A stretch of DNA of 64,000 bases, from contig JBLILH010000001.1 in NCBI GenBank assembly GCA_047636495.1, positions 62,001 to 126,000 of the forward strand, given 5' to 3'. The notes under the pieces were generated by a model. It worked only from the letters and a program-made list of their open reading frames with translations, had not been told where the DNA came from and made no database searches. The DNA comes from Endobugula sp047636495 (lineage in GTDB: Bacteria > Pseudomonadota > Gammaproteobacteria > Pseudomonadales > Cellvibrionaceae). A program made the translations under genes and the position numbers. This document shows positions 61,474-64,000 of this stretch, piece after piece. The first letter of the stretch is position 1. Each line of letters opens with the position of its first letter.

Positions 61474-63549
61474 ATGAAAGAGTCTAGAGTATCCATCTTC
61501 ACGCAGATCAAGTCGAACAAAAAAGTAATTTTTTTGGTGTTTGTTATTGTGGCTGCATTAGGCGTGATGCTTTATAACAGTTATCGACTATTAAATAATA
61601 CCGATGAGGCTCCTGGAGCTAAAGAACAGGCGCTTATTACCAGCTTGCAGGCGCAATTTACTACCTTGCCGTCTTTTGTGGTGGCTTTGGCGTCCGAGGG
61701 CGACGTGGCGAGTAACCGTATCCGTGATGTGCAGCGAGAAATATCGACAAACTGGAAGGAGCTAGAGGCATTTACTTATCTTTCTGAAGAGGTTATCGCT
61801 GGTGTTGATAGCGCCATTCAAGAATCCTTTGACTATGTTGGCTTGGCATTAGCGGGAAGTGAAATTAACCAACAAAATATCTCAAAGCTCACTATTCCTT
61901 TCTTTCGTCTGCAGGCTGTTCGAGACGAGGTAAACCTTAAAGCTAGGCAGCCTAAAAACAATATTCGTGTGCAAGCGATTGTTGCAGCGGTAGGTATTAT
62001 AGCGTTGACGCTTATTATTATGGCGACGGTGCTCTGGGTCGATGCATTCAAAGTATTAAAGGTCGCGGACGAAGAGAATCTTGCCCACCAATCTGCCATT
62101 CTACGATTGCTAGATGAGCTGGCTGGTCTAGCAGATGGAGATTTAACCGTAACAACGACGGTTTCTGAAGATTTTACGGGGGCTATTGCCGATTCTGTAA
62201 ACTACACCATAGACCAATTGCGACAGCTTGTTTCTCGTATTAATACGACCGCAGTGCAGGTTTCAAGTGCGGCGCAAGACTCTCAGCAAACAGCCTTTCA
62301 CTTGGCGGAAGCGTCGGATCACCAAGCGCAAGAAATTGCTGGAGCCTCTGCGGCGATTAATGAAATGGCGGTGACTATTGACCAGGTGTCAGCGAATGCA
62401 GCTGAATCAGCAATAGTCGCGAGCAGGTCGGTATCTATTGCGCACAACGGTTCGAAGATGGTGCAAAATACCATTCACGGAATGGATACTATTCGTGAGC
62501 AAATTCAGGATACCTCAAAACGTATTAAACGACTGGGTGAGTCGACGCAAGAGATTGGAGATATCGTAAGCTTGATTAACGATATTGCGGACCAAACTAA
62601 TATTCTCGCACTAAACGCCGCCATTCAAGCGTCAATGGCTGGCGACGCAGGCCGAGGCTTTGCGGTGGTCGCGGATGAGGTGCAGCGCCTCGCTGAACGT
62701 TCTGCGTGTGCGACGAAACAAATTGGCTCCCTGGTAAAAACAATACAAACAGACACTAACGAAGCGGTTAAGTCGATGGAGCAAACCACAACAGAGGTGG
62801 TTAGTGGTGCTCGTCTAGCCCAGGATGCAGGTGTTGCACTAGAAGAAATTGAAGGAGTATCTGCGAATCTCGCTGAATTGATCCAGAATATTTCGAATGC
62901 CGCCCGTCAGCAAGCGTCATCAGCAGGACATATTTCTAATACGATGAACGTAATTCAAGAAATTACCTCACAAACCTCGGCGGGAACCGGAGCGACAGCG
63001 CATGCCATTGGTGATCTGGCTGATATGGCGCTTGAGCTAAGAGAATTCGTTGCTGGCTTTAAATTACCTGATGAAATGAATACGGCCATATCGTTAGAGG
63101 GTGAACAAGAGCACACCAATGAGATTGCTCAGCCTCCCGTTTTAAACCGGTTGTCATCGCCACAAGCCAAGAGGTCAGTCGCGTCTGCGCCTATTGCGGG
63201 GATAGACCGCGAGCCTTCGTACAGGTCGGAGACACCGAACAAAGCAATGTTTTATGCAGCGTCTGATGATGAGATGGATAATGACTTCTCTCATTTGTTT
63301 GAAGGTGAGTATGCGGGCGACTTTGATGCTGCAGCTGAAGACAATAAACAGTCGAGTAGTGCACCCTTTGACCAGTTGCCGCCCATCTTAGATGCCTCTG
63401 ATGCCGTGTCTTCTGAAGACACAATTTACGATATGTCAGATGATGATATGTTGATGTTTGTCGATAGCGAGGACGCCGATGGTTTAGAAGAAGAATTTGA
63501 TCTTGACGATTTAGATTTTATTGATGAAAAACCAACTTCGCATAGCTAA
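61474..63549 (+). CDS. pilJ: Type IV pilus chemoreceptor PilJ
   Basis: PilJ is the methyl-accepting receptor of the Pil-Chp system. The 691-residue protein has two membrane segments, about 18-38 (VIFLVFVIVAALGVMLYNSY) and 169-189 (IVAAVGIIALTLIIMATVLW), a HAMP linker and a signalling hairpin with DIADQTNILALNAAIQASMA at about 367-386 and DAGRGFAVVADEVQRLAERS. The periplasmic part is only about 130 residues, much shorter than that of P. aeruginosa PilJ (roughly 280). The protein is instead extended at the C-terminus: after VAGFKLP (about 533) comes a 158-residue acidic tail with DDEMDNDFSHLFEGE and LEEEFDLDDLDFIDE. The last is unlike a standard receptor. Confidence 0.94.
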   Translation: MKESRVSIFTQIKSNKKVIFLVFVIVAALGVMLYNSYRLLNNTDEAPGAKEQALITSLQAQFTTLPSFVVALASEGDVASNRIRDVQREISTNWKELEAFTYLSEEVIAGVDSAIQESFDYVGLALAGSEINQQNISKLTIPFFRLQAVRDEVNLKARQPKNNIRVQAIVAAVGIIALTLIIMATVLWVDAFKVLKVADEENLAHQSAILRLLDELAGLADGDLTVTTTVSEDFTGAIADSVNYTIDQLRQLVSRINTTAVQVSSAAQDSQQTAFHLAEASDHQAQEIAGASAAINEMAVTIDQVSANAAESAIVASRSVSIAHNGSKMVQNTIHGMDTIREQIQDTSKRIKRLGESTQEIGDIVSLINDIADQTNILALNAAIQASMAGDAGRGFAVVADEVQRLAERSACATKQIGSLVKTIQTDTNEAVKSMEQTTTEVVSGARLAQDAGVALEEIEGVSANLAELIQNISNAARQQASSAGHISNTMNVIQEITSQTSAGTGATAHAIGDLADMALELREFVAGFKLPDEMNTAISLEGEQEHTNEIAQPPVLNRLSSPQAKRSVASAPIAGIDREPSYRSETPNKAMFYAASDDEMDNDFSHLFEGEYAGDFDAAAEDNKQSSSAPFDQLPPILDASDAVSSEDTIYDMSDDDMLMFVDSEDADGLEEEFDLDDLDFIDEKPTSHS

Positions 63550-63552
63550 ATT

Positions 63553-64000
63553 ATGACATGGTCCTTTAAGAAGTTTGATGTATTACCGGAAAGTAAGTTT
63601 CTATTGTGGGAGAAGCTTTTAGAGGCCCGCACAGGTATACAGTTAGCTTCACAGCAAAAAGTGCTGTTGCAAACACAGATTGCTATTCGCATGCGTGAGT
63701 TAAGTATAGCCAGTTATGACGATTATTTTAGTCAAGTTAAGCAAGATAATAAGTCTGGTCTAGTTGAGTGGCAAGTGCTTGTTGATCGTTTGGTCGTCAA
63801 GGAAACAACATTTTTTCGTCACCGGCCCTCTCTAGATTTTGTGCGCCAATACCTGAAGAATCAAGTGGTACAAAACCGTCTGGGCGGCAGTATCGACATG
63901 TGGAGTGTCGGTTGTTCTACTGGTGAAGAGCCGTATGGTCTAGCCATGCTAGCCCATCAATGTTTAAGCGAGTCAGATCAGCAAATATACTTTGGCGTCA
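63553..64000 (+). CDS. pilK: Chemotaxis methyltransferase PilK (partial)
   Basis: This CheR-type methyltransferase is cut by the window end after about 149 residues. It begins with ATG 63553, 3 bp after the pilJ stop, and reads WSFKKFDVLPESKFLLWEKL, then VLVDRLVVKETTFFRHRPSL and MWSVGCSTGEEPYGLAMLAH, the SAM-binding site. It should methylate PilJ for adaptation. The remaining Pil-Chp genes (chpA and others) lie outside the window. Confidence 0.92.
   Translation, partial: MTWSFKKFDVLPESKFLLWEKLLEARTGIQLASQQKVLLQTQIAIRMRELSIASYDDYFSQVKQDNKSGLVEWQVLVDRLVVKETTFFRHRPSLDFVRQYLKNQVVQNRLGGSIDMWSVGCSTGEEPYGLAMLAHQCLSESDQQIYFGV

Noticed and set aside
1..64000. CRISPR arrays, tRNA and rRNA genes
   Set aside because: No regular direct-repeat array with spacers was seen, and no tRNA cloverleaf or rRNA signature was recognised by eye; a scan program could still find a single tRNA.

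Overview
The window comes from a gammaproteobacterium of the Pseudomonadales/Cellvibrionales side. The evidence is gene order, not a search. The blocks yggS-proC-yggT, metX-metW-rdgB-hemW, pilT-pilU, ruvX-yqgE-tonB-gshB-pilGHIJK, dsbA-cytochrome c4-engB, hslO/hslR/yrfG/cysQ and zapA-6S RNA-fau-rpiA-serA follow the layout known in Pseudomonas and its relatives. Base composition looks moderately AT-rich by eye (not computed). No rRNA, tRNA or CRISPR array was recognised.

Layout. 0.3-6.2 kb: a CbiX-type chelatase, a CPXCG zinc-ribbon protein, ferrochelatase, a decayed gene, a DUF6435 mini-protein, a DUF3833 lipoprotein, a MEKHLA protein and phosphoglycerate mutase GpmI. 6.4-7.9 kb: a dead IS4-type element that ends exactly against a gene fragment. 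8.0-10.5 kb: a compact RTX/LamG surface protein of the LapA/retention-module type. 10.9-17.2 kb: an insertion-sequence graveyard with remnants of IS1380, ISNCY, ISL3 and IS21 type, all with frameshifts or stops, around one intact PilZ gene and pieces of an ABC transporter and an exported protein. 17.5-20.7 kb: an orphan GspN-like protein and a cheC-diguanylate cyclase-lipoprotein operon.

20.9-29.8 kb: Tex, an RND efflux pair, an AEC permease, a DUF4156 lipoprotein and a GNAT enzyme. 29.9-36.4 kb: PckA, Hsp33, a methyl-accepting chemotaxis protein, Hsp15, a YrfG-type phosphatase and CysQ. 36.4-42.4 kb: a ZapB-like protein, ZapA, 6S RNA, 5-formyl-THF cyclo-ligase, two small genes, RpiA, photolyase and SerA. 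42.5-48.3 kb: a large diguanylate cyclase, DsbA, cytochrome c4, EngB and HemW. 48.3-54.0 kb: RdgB, DUF4426, MetW, MetX, YggT, ProC and YggS. 54.3-64.0 kb: the twitching motors PilT/PilU and the Pil-Chp chemosensory operon, cut off inside pilK, with ruvX, yqgE, tonB and gshB between them on the other strand.

The most coherent theme is surface behaviour. There are two diguanylate cyclases with intact active and inhibitory sites, a PilZ protein, a LapA-like secreted protein, PilT/PilU and the Pil-Chp pathway. The contrast between intact core operons and uniformly broken transposases suggests a past burst of IS activity now decaying. I saw no clearly novel multi-gene system. The best candidates for something under-described are the compact retention-module adhesin, the cheC-dgc-lipoprotein operon, the PilJ homologue with a short sensor and acidic tail, and a perfect 13-bp dyad in the leader of the second cyclase gene.
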